Shown: in pieces, positions 42,673-51,184 of the stretch
Position numbering within the stretch: the first letter of the stretch is position 1
Layout of the letters: every line of letters begins with the position of its first letter
Source of the DNA: Haloarcula rara
GTDB taxonomy: Archaea > Halobacteriota > Halobacteria > Halobacteriales > Haloarculaceae
Direction: 5' to 3'
Assembly: GCF_029338235.1 (NCBI RefSeq)
Contig: NZ_CP119785.1
Span: 496,001 to 560,000, forward strand
DNA: 64,000 nucleotides
The notes under the pieces: model-generated
What the model was told of the DNA's origin: nothing
The model's input: the letters and a program-made list of their open reading frames with translations, nothing else
Databases searched by the model: none
Translations under genes and position numbers: made by a program

Positions 42673-44670
42673 ATGAAACGAGCACTGGCACTTACGATGA
42701 TCTTAGTTGCCGGGGCAATTGGTCCCGTCGGATTCGCAGAGACGGCGACAGCGCAGACGGATCCAACTAATACGACGAAAGAAGTCTTGTTGATTAGTGA
42801 CCAGCACCACGGGAACGTTGGAGAGGGTGATGGAGCTGCCGATGATATCAAAGATACGACTGAATATATCAATAAACAGGACTACGACTTCATCCTGAAT
42901 AACGGTGATATGACCTCAGATTCCAGTGCGAGGTCATGGGAGAACACCTTCGAGAACTATTCTAAATGGACATCGAACAACCCCGCCAAACGGGTCTATA
43001 TGACTCCTGGTGGGTCACACGACGGGTTCGTCGACAAGGAAGACCGAGATAGTTTCACCGGTGGTGAAGATTACGGGTGGAACTACATGGACCAGATGCA
43101 GACCCACAACCAGACGTCGCCTCTGTATGAAGTCCAAGAAGGAAATACGGCCTTCATCTTCATGCCCGCGCTGGACGCCCCACACGGTGAGTGGGACACG
43201 CACTACGCACAAGGAGATCAGATTCGAGCACCGACAACGACCCAATCGTGGATTGATAACTGGCTCGAACCACGCGTCGAATATCACAAAGAGAACGATA
43301 ACAACGTCGTTCTGCTTACTCACAACCAGCTCTACAATACCACCCAAAGAACAGAAAGTTGGTGGGGTGCGGACGAACCGAGCTCCCAAGCGATGACCGA
43401 TAAGTTCCTCGATCTCTCAAAGAATGGAGGAATTGACCTCATCGTTACGAGCCACATCCATAGTGACCCAAGTGATATTCTCGATGATCCGGACAACTCG
43501 AACACCCCCACCGGGAAAGTTGTCTACGGAGATAACTTCTCGCACCTCCCCGATGGAACGACTATTATGAACACCGGGGTCGTCGCCTGGGAACACGGAA
43601 ACGGTGGTGGCTCCGATAGTCTCGCCGATTATCCGGCGATACAAGAGATCTACATGGAGGCGGGTGAGAGCCATCTGAATGTCGACGCGATCGATACGTA
43701 CAACGAGACCCAGAGAGCGTGGTCCTACGATAATAGCCAGACGCGACGTGCGAATATCACCGTTCCACTTGACGAACCGATTGAGTTCGACGATACGGAT
43801 AGCGAATTCGATAACTACGAACAGGGATGGCTACCGACCGAGTTCGCGGATACCGGAAAAGACGACTTCCAGTGGTTCAAAGATAACGAGGGCCTCCGAG
43901 TAAATCAGACTAACCTCTGGTGGCGGTCTGCGTGGAAGCACCCCAACAAAGAAGTCGTCGTCTCCGATGTGACCACGAACAAGAGCGATATCGACCTGGA
44001 CCACTCTCTCGAAGTCGGAGGACAGAGCTACGATGGGAATCAACCTGTGAAGAAGTTCTCCGTCAATTCCAGCGTGGCGTCGCTCGGTAGTCAGGTCGAG
44101 TACGTCTACGATTACAAGCCGCAATATCGACTCGTCGGTGAAGGAGTCGCGCTCTCGTACGCCAGTGGCGAGTATCAGGTGATCCCCGAGACCACAAGTG
44201 CCAGCGTCTCGGTGCGAGAACAGGCGACGTTGGAACGGAACTCTAACGTTTCGTATCGCGTTGCCAGCCAAGCCAACGCGACTGTGGGCGACCTCTCGGT
44301 GGCAGCGGATACCAGTGAAGTGACTATGAATCCGAATCCGACAACCGGCAACGAGGTGGAGAACGTCACCGTCAACGCCTCCACTGGGAACGTGGCCTTC
44401 GAGGTCTCCGGGTTGGATGACTCGACCCCCTACGAGGTGTATCGAGATGGTGAGCTGGTAGAGAACAAAACCGCGACGAACGGGACCATCGAGTTCTCCA
44501 ACTCGGCGTGGTCGGAACACACCTTCACTATCGTCTCGGCTGGACAGTCCGATAACGGAGACGAACTACTGATCCCCACAGACAACGGTGGCTTCTATTG
44601 GACTTCGCTAATTACTGGAGCCCTGCTTGGGATTATTGTGGTGGGGCTAGTTTTCCTGCGTCAGACCTGA
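42673..44670 (+). CDS. Secreted, membrane-anchored metallophosphoesterase
   Basis: A 665-residue protein. After a signal peptide (ALTMILVAGAIGPVGFAETA) comes a calcineurin-like phosphoesterase domain: LLISDQHHG (Asp43, His45), LNNGDM (Asp79), GGSHD (His116), LLTHNQ and TSHIHSD further on. Ectodomains rich in strands follow, then one C-terminal membrane helix. It would hydrolyse phosphodiesters or phosphomonoesters outside the cell, perhaps lipid head groups, nucleotides or DNA. The motif His45 in DQHH replaces the usual DxH spacing exactly (D-x-H holds). Paired with the LamG-like gene with no gap. Confidence 0.8.
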   Translation: MKRALALTMILVAGAIGPVGFAETATAQTDPTNTTKEVLLISDQHHGNVGEGDGAADDIKDTTEYINKQDYDFILNNGDMTSDSSARSWENTFENYSKWTSNNPAKRVYMTPGGSHDGFVDKEDRDSFTGGEDYGWNYMDQMQTHNQTSPLYEVQEGNTAFIFMPALDAPHGEWDTHYAQGDQIRAPTTTQSWIDNWLEPRVEYHKENDNNVVLLTHNQLYNTTQRTESWWGADEPSSQAMTDKFLDLSKNGGIDLIVTSHIHSDPSDILDDPDNSNTPTGKVVYGDNFSHLPDGTTIMNTGVVAWEHGNGGGSDSLADYPAIQEIYMEAGESHLNVDAIDTYNETQRAWSYDNSQTRRANITVPLDEPIEFDDTDSEFDNYEQGWLPTEFADTGKDDFQWFKDNEGLRVNQTNLWWRSAWKHPNKEVVVSDVTTNKSDIDLDHSLEVGGQSYDGNQPVKKFSVNSSVASLGSQVEYVYDYKPQYRLVGEGVALSYASGEYQVIPETTSASVSVREQATLERNSNVSYRVASQANATVGDLSVAADTSEVTMNPNPTTGNEVENVTVNASTGNVAFEVSGLDDSTPYEVYRDGELVENKTATNGTIEFSNSAWSEHTFTIVSAGQSDNGDELLIPTDNGGFYWTSLITGALLGIIVVGLVFLRQT

Positions 44671-44714
44671 ATCAAGTGGACTCTGTTATGGGTGTTCACC
44701 GACGTTCCATACAC

Positions 44715-44747
44715 CAGATTCGGTTAAGCAGCTTAACGAATAATCTG
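44715..44747. terminator. Imperfect 33-bp palindrome downstream of phosphoesterase gene
   Basis: CAGATT-CGGTTAAG, then a short loop and CTTAACGAATAATCTG: two half sites that pair with small bulges. It sits 45 bp after the phosphoesterase stop, between convergent genes. It may be a terminator or an operator. The 200-bp gap has no coding frame. Confidence 0.5.
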
Positions 44748-44875
44748 AATGTCTGTAAAGGACGTGCAGAAGAGGTCTCCCACGCCCTCACTATCGTCTT
44801 AGTTCTCGCACTTGCCGAGGTATAGCCGTAGTGAGGTCTATTTCGCTACACCAACGGTCAGATTATAAATTTGGT

Positions 44876-45223
44876 TTACCTGCCACCGAAGACGTCGTCG
44901 TGGACATCCCGTAGTTGTGGGACGAGGTCACCAAGCTCGTTCTCCTCAGGATAGTATTCTCTTAGTTCACCGTCGAGTGGTTGTGTCTCCTCCTCTAAGA
45001 TCGCCTCACGTTCACTGTCGATTGGTATCTCCGCGTAGAGTACCGTGATGTCGTCCTCAGAGAGATTGAAATCGACTTCGGCGTCGAAGGTCTCTCCTTG
45101 GAACTCCAGCTCGGTCTCGACAAAGAACCACCCGAGGTCGTCACCGACTGAGTCATCAACCCAGATCTCTTGGCCAATCGCTTCCTCGACTGCCGCTTCG
45201 AACTCGTCTACTGACACACGCAT
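44876..45223 (-). CDS. Acidic hypothetical protein, 115 aa
   Basis: Starts at 45,223 (MRVSVDEFEAAVEEAIGQEI), with a codon-rich frame upstream that lacks the same character. Highly acidic (many Asp and Glu), beta-rich middle, no Cys. Possibly a DNA mimic or anti-defence protein by charge alone, but nothing shows it. Converges on the phosphoesterase gene and is divergent from the zinc-ribbon gene. Confidence 0.55.
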   Translation of the reverse strand: MRVSVDEFEAAVEEAIGQEIWVDDSVGDDLGWFFVETELEFQGETFDAEVDFNLSEDDITVLYAEIPIDSEREAILEEETQPLDGELREYYPEENELGDLVPQLRDVHDDVFGGR

Positions 45224-45294
45224 GGCTTCCGGAGGTTGGCATATCAATGTATATTATCGGTACAATAACAGTCTCGACCGGACTACAAGAGATA

Positions 45295-45645
45295 ATGGGA
45301 CGATGCCCGGAGTGTGGTGAGGAAGAGACGTACAATAGTGATACCTGTGATAACTGCCAGTACACTTTTCGCTACGAGGACAGAGCAGACTACAATCCCG
45401 AAGATATAGTGTTCACAGTCAAGTTCCAGTGCAAGAATTGTGGGCGAGAGTTCAAGCATGGATTCGGGAAGGGAGACGAGGTCTACGCGAAGAATTCTAT
45501 GCATCCTGGCTTTGAGCTGAAACCAGTGAGTGGGCATCCCTATCTCGGGAAAGTCAACGGTGAGAGATGCAAGTTCCAGTGTCCGACGTGCGAGATAGAA
45601 CACTCACTCCTCGAAATGGATCGGATTCCCGTCCGGGAAGTCTGA
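45295..45645 (+). CDS. Zinc-ribbon protein, 116 aa
   Basis: Begins MGRCPECGEEETYNSDTCDN and has further Cys pairs (QCKNCGREFK; CPTCEIEH), suggesting two zinc-binding modules. Start at 45,295 is chosen; another ATG 48 bp upstream would add residues without zinc motif. Divergent from the 115-aa gene and convergent with the GHKL ATPase gene. Nucleic-acid binding is likely. Confidence 0.6.
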   Translation: MGRCPECGEEETYNSDTCDNCQYTFRYEDRADYNPEDIVFTVKFQCKNCGREFKHGFGKGDEVYAKNSMHPGFELKPVSGHPYLGKVNGERCKFQCPTCEIEHSLLEMDRIPVREV

Positions 45646-45665
45646 TTGAATCCGTATAGAGAGAG

Positions 45666-47318
45666 TTACTCGTCTTCGAACTCCTTGTCTGCTTCTTCAA
45701 GGAACGACCGCATAATCATAGACCACATGAATCGTTCCTGGTCATAGAATCTTCGAACTTGTTCTTGATCGTGTTTGGCGTCCTCAGCTTTAGCCAAGCT
45801 GAAGATTAGGAGTTCGAGGTACGTCTGGAGTTCGGGGTCGTCCTCCTCTCGTGCCTTCCGATATATTTTGTCGTAGAAGCTGTGGGACTGATTGATCGTC
45901 ACATCAATCTGGTTCCCCTTGTGGGTCATCTCATAGAACTGTCCGCTACCCAAAACCTCGATTTTCCGGTTTATTGACTCCCGGTCTAACCGGTCTTTGA
46001 GCCGTTCTATCCTACTCTGTTTTTCTTCTTCAGAAAGGTCTTCTCGGTCTTTGACCTCTTCAATTTCTTTTTCAACTTCCTTACGTTGTTCCTCTTTCTC
46101 CTCTTCCGTCGGTGTGTGACCGCTGGACTGGAGGCTTGGAAGGGTCCGATTCGCCACCTTTTCTGATGTCGATTCGTCTCCTGCTTTCTTCTTTTCCCGT
46201 TCGCTACGGGCTTTGTCCCGCTCTTCTAAGATGTCGTTGCCGAGTTCCGTCAGAACGGTCTTTACTCGATCCTCAATCTCGTCGCGAAGGTCTGGATCCA
46301 AGGAGAATCGGCTCTTATTCGTCTGTATTCCGAACTTCTCGTCAAGGGCAGGTGGGAATCGAATTTCACCTCGGAAGTAGTTGTACCTACTGTGCTTGGT
46401 GAACATGTGGAGAGAGAGTCCACCGGCGATCTGTCGGTTCTTTCGTACGATATAGAAGCCCTGTGTCTCCTTGCCAATCTCGTACTTATCTTCGAGCTCC
46501 TCCTTGACGATCGTCTGGATGGGAAGTTTGCGAATTTCGACCTCGACCTGTGGCGTCTCATCGTCTTCTCCCTCCTCTGGAAACTCAATTGGTTCAATCT
46601 CACCGTACTTCTCGGAGAGACCACACTCTTCAACCGCTGCTGATCCCTCGTGCATCATTAGCGGATCAGCAGCCTCCAGCTCTTCACCGTTCACTTCAAT
46701 CGTCTTTCCGTTCCGGAGGAAAACACGCTGGAATTCTGCCAGGTCCTTCTTGATGTTTCTAGCCAGACCATCGACGGTATTGTACTGTGGGCGAATGAGA
46801 TCCGCCATAATCACGACGGTTCCGCTGTCCATACCCGAATCGATGTGGAAATCGTACTTGCTCGGAAGGTCCTTACTCCGAGTGTAAGGGAGCTCGCCCC
46901 CATTGGTTTTCAGGTTATCAACGTCGATGGTGTTGAACGCGAAATCAGCACGGTCCTCATCAGACGAAATTGAGTAAAGCTCCGTACGAGACGACTGACA
47001 GAAGGCTGAGGAGGGAAGACCAAAACCGTACTTGCCGGTGGTCTCCTCGCCTTCGCGACCGGGAAGACGTCCACCAAATGATAGAACTTCCTGCATCTTG
47101 TCGAACGGGATGCCTTTCCCATCGTCTTCTACGATGAGATAGTGTCGGCCCTCACTGTCCTTTCCGACGGTGATCCACACATTTTCAGCGTTCGCATCAA
47201 AGCTATTGTCAACGAGTTCTTTGACGGCATCGAGAGTGGTTAAGCCGAAGTCTCGCATGCTCTCAATGAAACGTTCTTCTGAGATGATCTGTTGTGGTTG
47301 TTCTTCTGCCTGGCCCAT
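45666..47318 (-). CDS. GHKL-type ATPase (Hsp90/MORC-like), putative defence protein
   Basis: A 550-residue ATPase. Bergerat fold motifs: N-box AVKELVDNSFDANAEN (Asn38), G1 VEDDGKGIPF (residues 63-72) and G2 GKYGFGLPSS (95-104). A transducer-like region follows and residues about 370-445 are charged and helical, a likely coiled coil (KEEQRKEVEKEIEEVKDRED). No histidine kinase H-box, so it is not a classic sensor kinase. Stand-alone GHKL ATPases of this form occur in defence islands. It is 55 bp downstream of the Ymh/HEPN gene on the same strand. Confidence 0.78.
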   Translation of the reverse strand: MGQAEEQPQQIISEERFIESMRDFGLTTLDAVKELVDNSFDANAENVWITVGKDSEGRHYLIVEDDGKGIPFDKMQEVLSFGGRLPGREGEETTGKYGFGLPSSAFCQSSRTELYSISSDEDRADFAFNTIDVDNLKTNGGELPYTRSKDLPSKYDFHIDSGMDSGTVVIMADLIRPQYNTVDGLARNIKKDLAEFQRVFLRNGKTIEVNGEELEAADPLMMHEGSAAVEECGLSEKYGEIEPIEFPEEGEDDETPQVEVEIRKLPIQTIVKEELEDKYEIGKETQGFYIVRKNRQIAGGLSLHMFTKHSRYNYFRGEIRFPPALDEKFGIQTNKSRFSLDPDLRDEIEDRVKTVLTELGNDILEERDKARSEREKKKAGDESTSEKVANRTLPSLQSSGHTPTEEEKEEQRKEVEKEIEEVKDREDLSEEEKQSRIERLKDRLDRESINRKIEVLGSGQFYEMTHKGNQIDVTINQSHSFYDKIYRKAREEDDPELQTYLELLIFSLAKAEDAKHDQEQVRRFYDQERFMWSMIMRSFLEEADKEFEDE

Positions 47319-47373
47319 AGTTACTTAATTACAGTGAGTGAGTCCCATGGTGAGTATCTGTCGGTGAAGCTCA

Positions 47374-48342
47374 TCATTTCTGGTTTTCCACAAGGGTGAG
47401 GAGGAAGTTGACCATGCTGATAGCGTCTTGTGCCTGTTGTTTGTTCATATCGTCCAGAATCCGGTGGCTCGGTGGATTCCGGAGCGACATGTAAGCGCCC
47501 ATGTAGAGGAGTTTGAATCCCTCCTTCTCGGCAGAAGCGTTACCCATGGCGAGAGGCCCACTGTCTCCATCGAATGCCTTGGACATCAGGTCTTGTCCGT
47601 GGTCTTCGTTAGAGAAATTCCCCTTGTCCCGAATTCGGTCCTCCAATACGGTGTACGCGGTCCCCACTGCGTCCTGAAAGAGACCGTATCGGAACTGTGG
47701 GGAGATCCGGGTCAGGAGTTGCTCGTCGAAACCATCGTGGAATATCTCGGAAGGGTCGGCCACCTCTCGGGCGCCAGGACGTCGCAGGCTGTCGGCGTCT
47801 CCGTCTGCCAAATCCTCTATCGTGATGTCGTCGCGAAAGACAATCCGGTGTTCAGTGTTGGCGGTTGCGAGTTTGTATTCTCCGAGACCAGCAGCATCCA
47901 GTGTAAGAAAGTAGGTCCGAACACCAGACTGTAGGTCTGGTTCTTCTACTCCATTCAGTTCGTAGTTCAGCCGGATAACCCTGAGAACCTCAGACTCAGT
48001 AATTTCATTTGGATCGGGTCGCTCCTCATCGCCTAGATACTCGGAAAACTCCGCATAGAGGTGGTCCTCCAGTAGCCCATCCAGAAAGAATGGTTCCGTG
48101 GAACCAGCAACACCCCGTTCATATGCGAGACTCACCCCCCGTTCGGTCAAGGAGTACTCGCTACTTCCCTGTTGGATGAAACCGAGGAGCTTTCCATACC
48201 TGAGGTGCTCGGCGACGAACTCGGAGTCTCCGATAGAGTCCTCTGTGAGTTCTTCCTGTGTGGCTGTTTGCCCCTTTAGATCGCCGCAGATCTTGTGGAG
48301 GCCGTCGGGTCGAGCACGGACAGGCATCTCGCTTATGTCCAT
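47374..48342 (-). CDS. Winged-helix + Ymh (TIGR02391) / HEPN-like protein, putative defence effector
   Basis: A 322-residue protein. The N-terminal third has winged-helix-like elements (TEDSIGDSEFVAEHLRYGKL; YSLTERGVSLAYERGVAG). The C-terminal 110 residues match the Ymh family: MSKAFDGDSGPLAMGNASAE, then GFKLLYMGAYMSLRNPPSH. The sequence RNPPSH (Arg288, His293) has the R-x4-H form of HEPN RNase active sites. Together with the adjacent GHKL ATPase this suggests a two-gene system in which the ATPase senses and the HEPN domain cuts RNA, unproven. Expressed leftward. Confidence 0.72.
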   Translation of the reverse strand: MDISEMPVRARPDGLHKICGDLKGQTATQEELTEDSIGDSEFVAEHLRYGKLLGFIQQGSSEYSLTERGVSLAYERGVAGSTEPFFLDGLLEDHLYAEFSEYLGDEERPDPNEITESEVLRVIRLNYELNGVEEPDLQSGVRTYFLTLDAAGLGEYKLATANTEHRIVFRDDITIEDLADGDADSLRRPGAREVADPSEIFHDGFDEQLLTRISPQFRYGLFQDAVGTAYTVLEDRIRDKGNFSNEDHGQDLMSKAFDGDSGPLAMGNASAEKEGFKLLYMGAYMSLRNPPSHRILDDMNKQQAQDAISMVNFLLTLVENQK

Positions 48343-48411
48343 TAACCGTGCTATATCGGAACGAGAACTTAGTACTTGTTTAGTCTCGGAAGGGTGTGGA
48401 GATACACAGAA

Positions 48412-48549
48412 TTACTCGCTCGGGTGAACTGGGTCGCCACAGGATGGACACTCTGCAAAGACTCCGTCCTCGTATTCAATCAGGACCACTCCCGATGGTA
48501 TCTGGGTCTCGCAGAATGGGCAATCGCCGAGTGAGGTCTCCGTGGGCAT
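48412..48549 (-). CDS. Zinc-ribbon microprotein, 45 aa
   Basis: A short frame, MPTETSLGDCPFCETQIPSG to HPSE, with two CxxC pairs (CPFC and CPSC) spaced as in zinc ribbons. It fills most of the gap between the Ymh gene and the ParB-DUF488 gene on the same strand. Coding character and Cys spacing support it; function unknown. Confidence 0.6.
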   Translation of the reverse strand: MPTETSLGDCPFCETQIPSGVVLIEYEDGVFAECPSCGDPVHPSE

Positions 48550-48627
48550 AGAGCGTGTGACAAGCTCCAATGCAACTTACGAGCTAAATTGGCAAAAGTC
48601 TACGCCGACCGTGGTGAAAGTGGTACC

Positions 48628-49707
48628 TCAAAGCTTCGGCAACGTCGGGTGTTTGATTACCGTATCTTCTGCGATATCGTACATGCGTTCGAAGTAGCCA
48701 GCCTCAACGAGTTCCGCTGCGAGGTGATAGCGATGACAGAATAGTCCCTGATCGTCGCGTGGAACGGGATATTTCCGGGTCCCCATCAACGCTGTCTTGG
48801 GTGATTTTCGGAATCCCTGGAATTTCCGCTCGTCTTCGTGGAGAAACATTCGGTATCTGTCACCGAACTCGTCGTGGTCAATCTCCTGTGATTCGTAGGA
48901 TTCGAGCAGTTCTGCTGGAGCTCCAAGTTCTGGGTTATGTCTGTACTCAATCCCATGGACTCGTTCAAAACGAGATGCTAACTTATCGGGGTCGAAGTGA
49001 CCATTTGCCGGAGAACGGACATCGACTAGAATATCTACGTTTTTCTCCCGTAACTGAGAGACGAGACCAAGGCGATCCAGCCCTTCACATCCGATAGTCA
49101 CGACGGTATCCCTCTGAAAATCCTCTATATTCGCTCGGAGGTCATCCCGTGTCCAGTTTTGATCAACCATTTTCTGGGTGAACTCCGGTTGCTCCTCTTT
49201 GGGTAGTTGTAGGATGACCAGTCCCTTGCGAGCAGGGAGCTCGCCGTTCTTGAACTTCTCACAGACCGAGTCTTCGAGATCAGTCAGGAGAGAAATCTTA
49301 TCTCGGACGGATTTGCTCGATAACCCAACGAGATCGCCGACCTCATCGTCGGCAAGACCAAACTCCTGTGAAAGGGTTTCACAATACTCTCCGAGCTCCT
49401 GATTACGGATGTCTCTCTTTGTTCGTTGGCTATCGAGGTACTGGGGATTGCCGAAAGATTTGACCGTGGCCTCAATTGTCTCCCATCCAAGTTCTCTGGC
49501 TGACTCCAGTTGATGCCGTCCCACTACGACTTCGTAGCCGTCGTCCATCGAACGGACAATAAGCGGTTCACCCTGACCCTGTTGCTCGTAGGTCTCCCGG
49601 ATCCTATCAAGGATATCTGGGTCGGTCTCCGAACAAAGACAGAAGTCGGAGACGCGGATATCGTCCAGGGGAATCTGCATGTAAGTCCCCATAGCATCCA
49701 CGGACAT
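48628..49707 (-). CDS. ParB-DUF488 fusion protein
   Basis: A 359-residue fusion. Residues 9-80 are a ParB-like N-terminal domain (VVVGRHQLESARELGWETI), residues 100-195 helical with an HTH (ADDEVGDLVGLSSKSVRDKI), and residues 200-345 a DUF488 domain (VVTIGCEGLDRLGLVSQLRE, DILVDVRSPANGHFDPD, and LFCHRYHLAAELVE near 322-335). Start at 49,707 is chosen (MSVDAMGTYMQIPL); an alternative five codons in is possible. The fusion suggests that DUF488 acts on or near DNA bound by ParB. A stand-alone DUF488 is at 9,556. Confidence 0.8.
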   Translation of the reverse strand: MSVDAMGTYMQIPLDDIRVSDFCLCSETDPDILDRIRETYEQQGQGEPLIVRSMDDGYEVVVGRHQLESARELGWETIEATVKSFGNPQYLDSQRTKRDIRNQELGEYCETLSQEFGLADDEVGDLVGLSSKSVRDKISLLTDLEDSVCEKFKNGELPARKGLVILQLPKEEQPEFTQKMVDQNWTRDDLRANIEDFQRDTVVTIGCEGLDRLGLVSQLREKNVDILVDVRSPANGHFDPDKLASRFERVHGIEYRHNPELGAPAELLESYESQEIDHDEFGDRYRMFLHEDERKFQGFRKSPKTALMGTRKYPVPRDDQGLFCHRYHLAAELVEAGYFERMYDIAEDTVIKHPTLPKL

Positions 49708-49784
49708 TAAATAGACATGTGACAGGCTCCAGTAGCGCTGTACGCCGGTCGAGGGCAACGGTAATACGCCGTGCCATCTAGAAT

Positions 49785-50117
49785 ATGGATATGGGTACGA
49801 CGTTGGCTGGGTCTGTCAAAATAACCCTGCGGGAGAGTTGGGACGATTACCCACTCATTCCAGTCCGAAGACCCGTTCGGAGTTTCTTTCCACCTTATCA
49901 GGAACGGTTCACTTTGAGGATTGGCGAGACAGATATTCAGACCTATGTCACGGGACGGAAGACAGATACAGAAATCGTGGAGGGAGACCCAGAAGCGGGG
50001 ACTCACCTTCGTACTAGAATGGGCGATATAGCCCAATCACACCCGGAGATTTCCTCAGGCGACGAAATTATTATCAAGCAACTCACCACCAGAGAGTACG
50101 AGATTATCGACTGGTGA
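49785..50117 (+). CDS. Hypothetical protein, 110 aa
   Basis: Polar, beta-rich protein (GSVKITLRESWDDYPLIPVR; ERFTLRIGETDIQTYVTGRK) ending SGDEIIIKQLTTREYEIIDW. The pattern of short strands and turns may be a small DNA- or RNA-binding barrel, not identified. Convergent with the PUASH-like gene, whose stop is adjacent. A start two codons later is possible. Confidence 0.55.
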   Translation: MDMGTTLAGSVKITLRESWDDYPLIPVRRPVRSFFPPYQERFTLRIGETDIQTYVTGRKTDTEIVEGDPEAGTHLRTRMGDIAQSHPEISSGDEIIIKQLTTREYEIIDW

Positions 50118-50540
50118 CTATCCGTTGATTATGGGTGTCCCTTCCCGTTTGAGGAGACCAGATAGGAACGTGCCCTGAACTTCGCTAAAACCCTGTGGAT
50201 AGTGCTTGATATCGACTCCACCAGACTCGTTGATTTCGTCAATATCCATTGAGTAGACCGTATCCTCCCAGCCGATTCGAACCTGCCAATCGTACTTCCC
50301 CCGGTGTCGCCATGCGTCAGGTTCGAGATTCTTCCCTGCATCACATGCGGCGATGAATGGACCATCGAGTTGTCCTGGCTCGTCCTCACTTCCCCATCGA
50401 TGGAGATAGAGTGTATCTCCTTCCTTCACATTGAGCGTCTCACCGGTCTTGTCGATGCGTTTCCGTTCATTTCCGAATAACCGACGAGCGTAGCACTCCT
50501 TGTCAGTCATCCAGGTTGCGATGAATTTCCAATGAGCCAT
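50118..50540 (-). CDS. PUASH-fold (EVE/DCD-like) putative modified-base reader
   Basis: A 140-residue protein strongly like the DCD branch of the PUA-like superfamily that also holds EVE and YTH: WKFIATWMTDKECYARRLFG, then VKEGDTLYLHRWGSED, LDGPFIAACDAGKNLEPDAW and YDWQVRIGWED. EVE and YTH domains bind modified bases in DNA or RNA, and prokaryotic PUASH proteins are often linked to modification-dependent restriction. Here it neighbours a restriction-modification pair and shares an element with the thymine-modification genes. It lies divergent from the TBP gene. Confidence 0.7.
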   Translation of the reverse strand: MAHWKFIATWMTDKECYARRLFGNERKRIDKTGETLNVKEGDTLYLHRWGSEDEPGQLDGPFIAACDAGKNLEPDAWRHRGKYDWQVRIGWEDTVYSMDIDEINESGGVDIKHYPQGFSEVQGTFLSGLLKREGTPIING

Positions 50541-50593
50541 GGCGCCACTTCGGAACCGTGGGTAATAATCGTCCTTGCTGGCAAGTGTACTGC

Positions 50594-51184
50594 ATGGGCG
50601 TTGACATTGGTCGGATGGATGAGGAATACAGCCTATCCGAGCTCGGTGAGATGGGTATCGAGATCGTCAACGTCTCCGCGACCTTCGAGATAGAGGGTGA
50701 GTTCGATCGCGCCAGTCTCCATGAGGATCTACCGAACACAGAATACGACCCGGAGAAACATCGGAGCCTAATCTATCGTGGAGATGCGGCGATGGTATTG
50801 CTCCCACCGAGTGGTCGTGTGAGTATCGTTCGAGCCACGACACCGGATGAAATCCAGGCTGGTGTAGAGGAGTTTATTTCCGAGCTCCGGGAGCTCGGTA
50901 TCGAGCGGAATCACTCTAATATTCAAATAGAGAACGTCGTCGGGACGGCAAATCTCAATCAAGAACTTGACCTGAGTACGGTGATGGTTTCCCTCGGATT
51001 TGAGAACGCTGAATACGAACCAGAGCAGTTTCCGGGCGTAATTTATCGGATTCCCGATGGAGCAGTGGTTCTCATTTTCTCCTCAGGGAAAATCGTGATT
51101 ACAAAAGCAGAGACATATGACGACGTGGTTAACGGCTACGAGAACACCAGAGAAGTTCTTCAGACGTCGGAGATACGAGAGTAG
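50594..51184 (+). CDS. Divergent TATA-binding protein homologue
   Basis: A 196-residue TBP-like protein with both half repeats: IEIVNVSATFEIEGEFDRAS with LIYRGDAAMVLLPPSGRVSI, and IQIENVVGTANLNQELDLST with VIYRIPDGAVVLIFSSGKIV. It would form the saddle that bends promoter DNA for TFB and RNA polymerase. TAATAAT at 50,563-50,569 lies about 28 bp upstream of the ATG at 50,594, which suggests a leaderless transcript and supports this start; ATG 50,615 is possible. Sequence is more divergent than chromosomal TBPs (usual length 186). It may direct element promoters with the TFB-like proteins. Confidence 0.82.
   Translation: MGVDIGRMDEEYSLSELGEMGIEIVNVSATFEIEGEFDRASLHEDLPNTEYDPEKHRSLIYRGDAAMVLLPPSGRVSIVRATTPDEIQAGVEEFISELRELGIERNHSNIQIENVVGTANLNQELDLSTVMVSLGFENAEYEPEQFPGVIYRIPDGAVVLIFSSGKIVITKAETYDDVVNGYENTREVLQTSEIRE

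Noticed and set aside
49707..50036. 109-aa minus-strand frame opposite the 110-aa gene
   Set aside because: Cys/Pro/Arg-biased and antisense to a frame with better composition; not kept.
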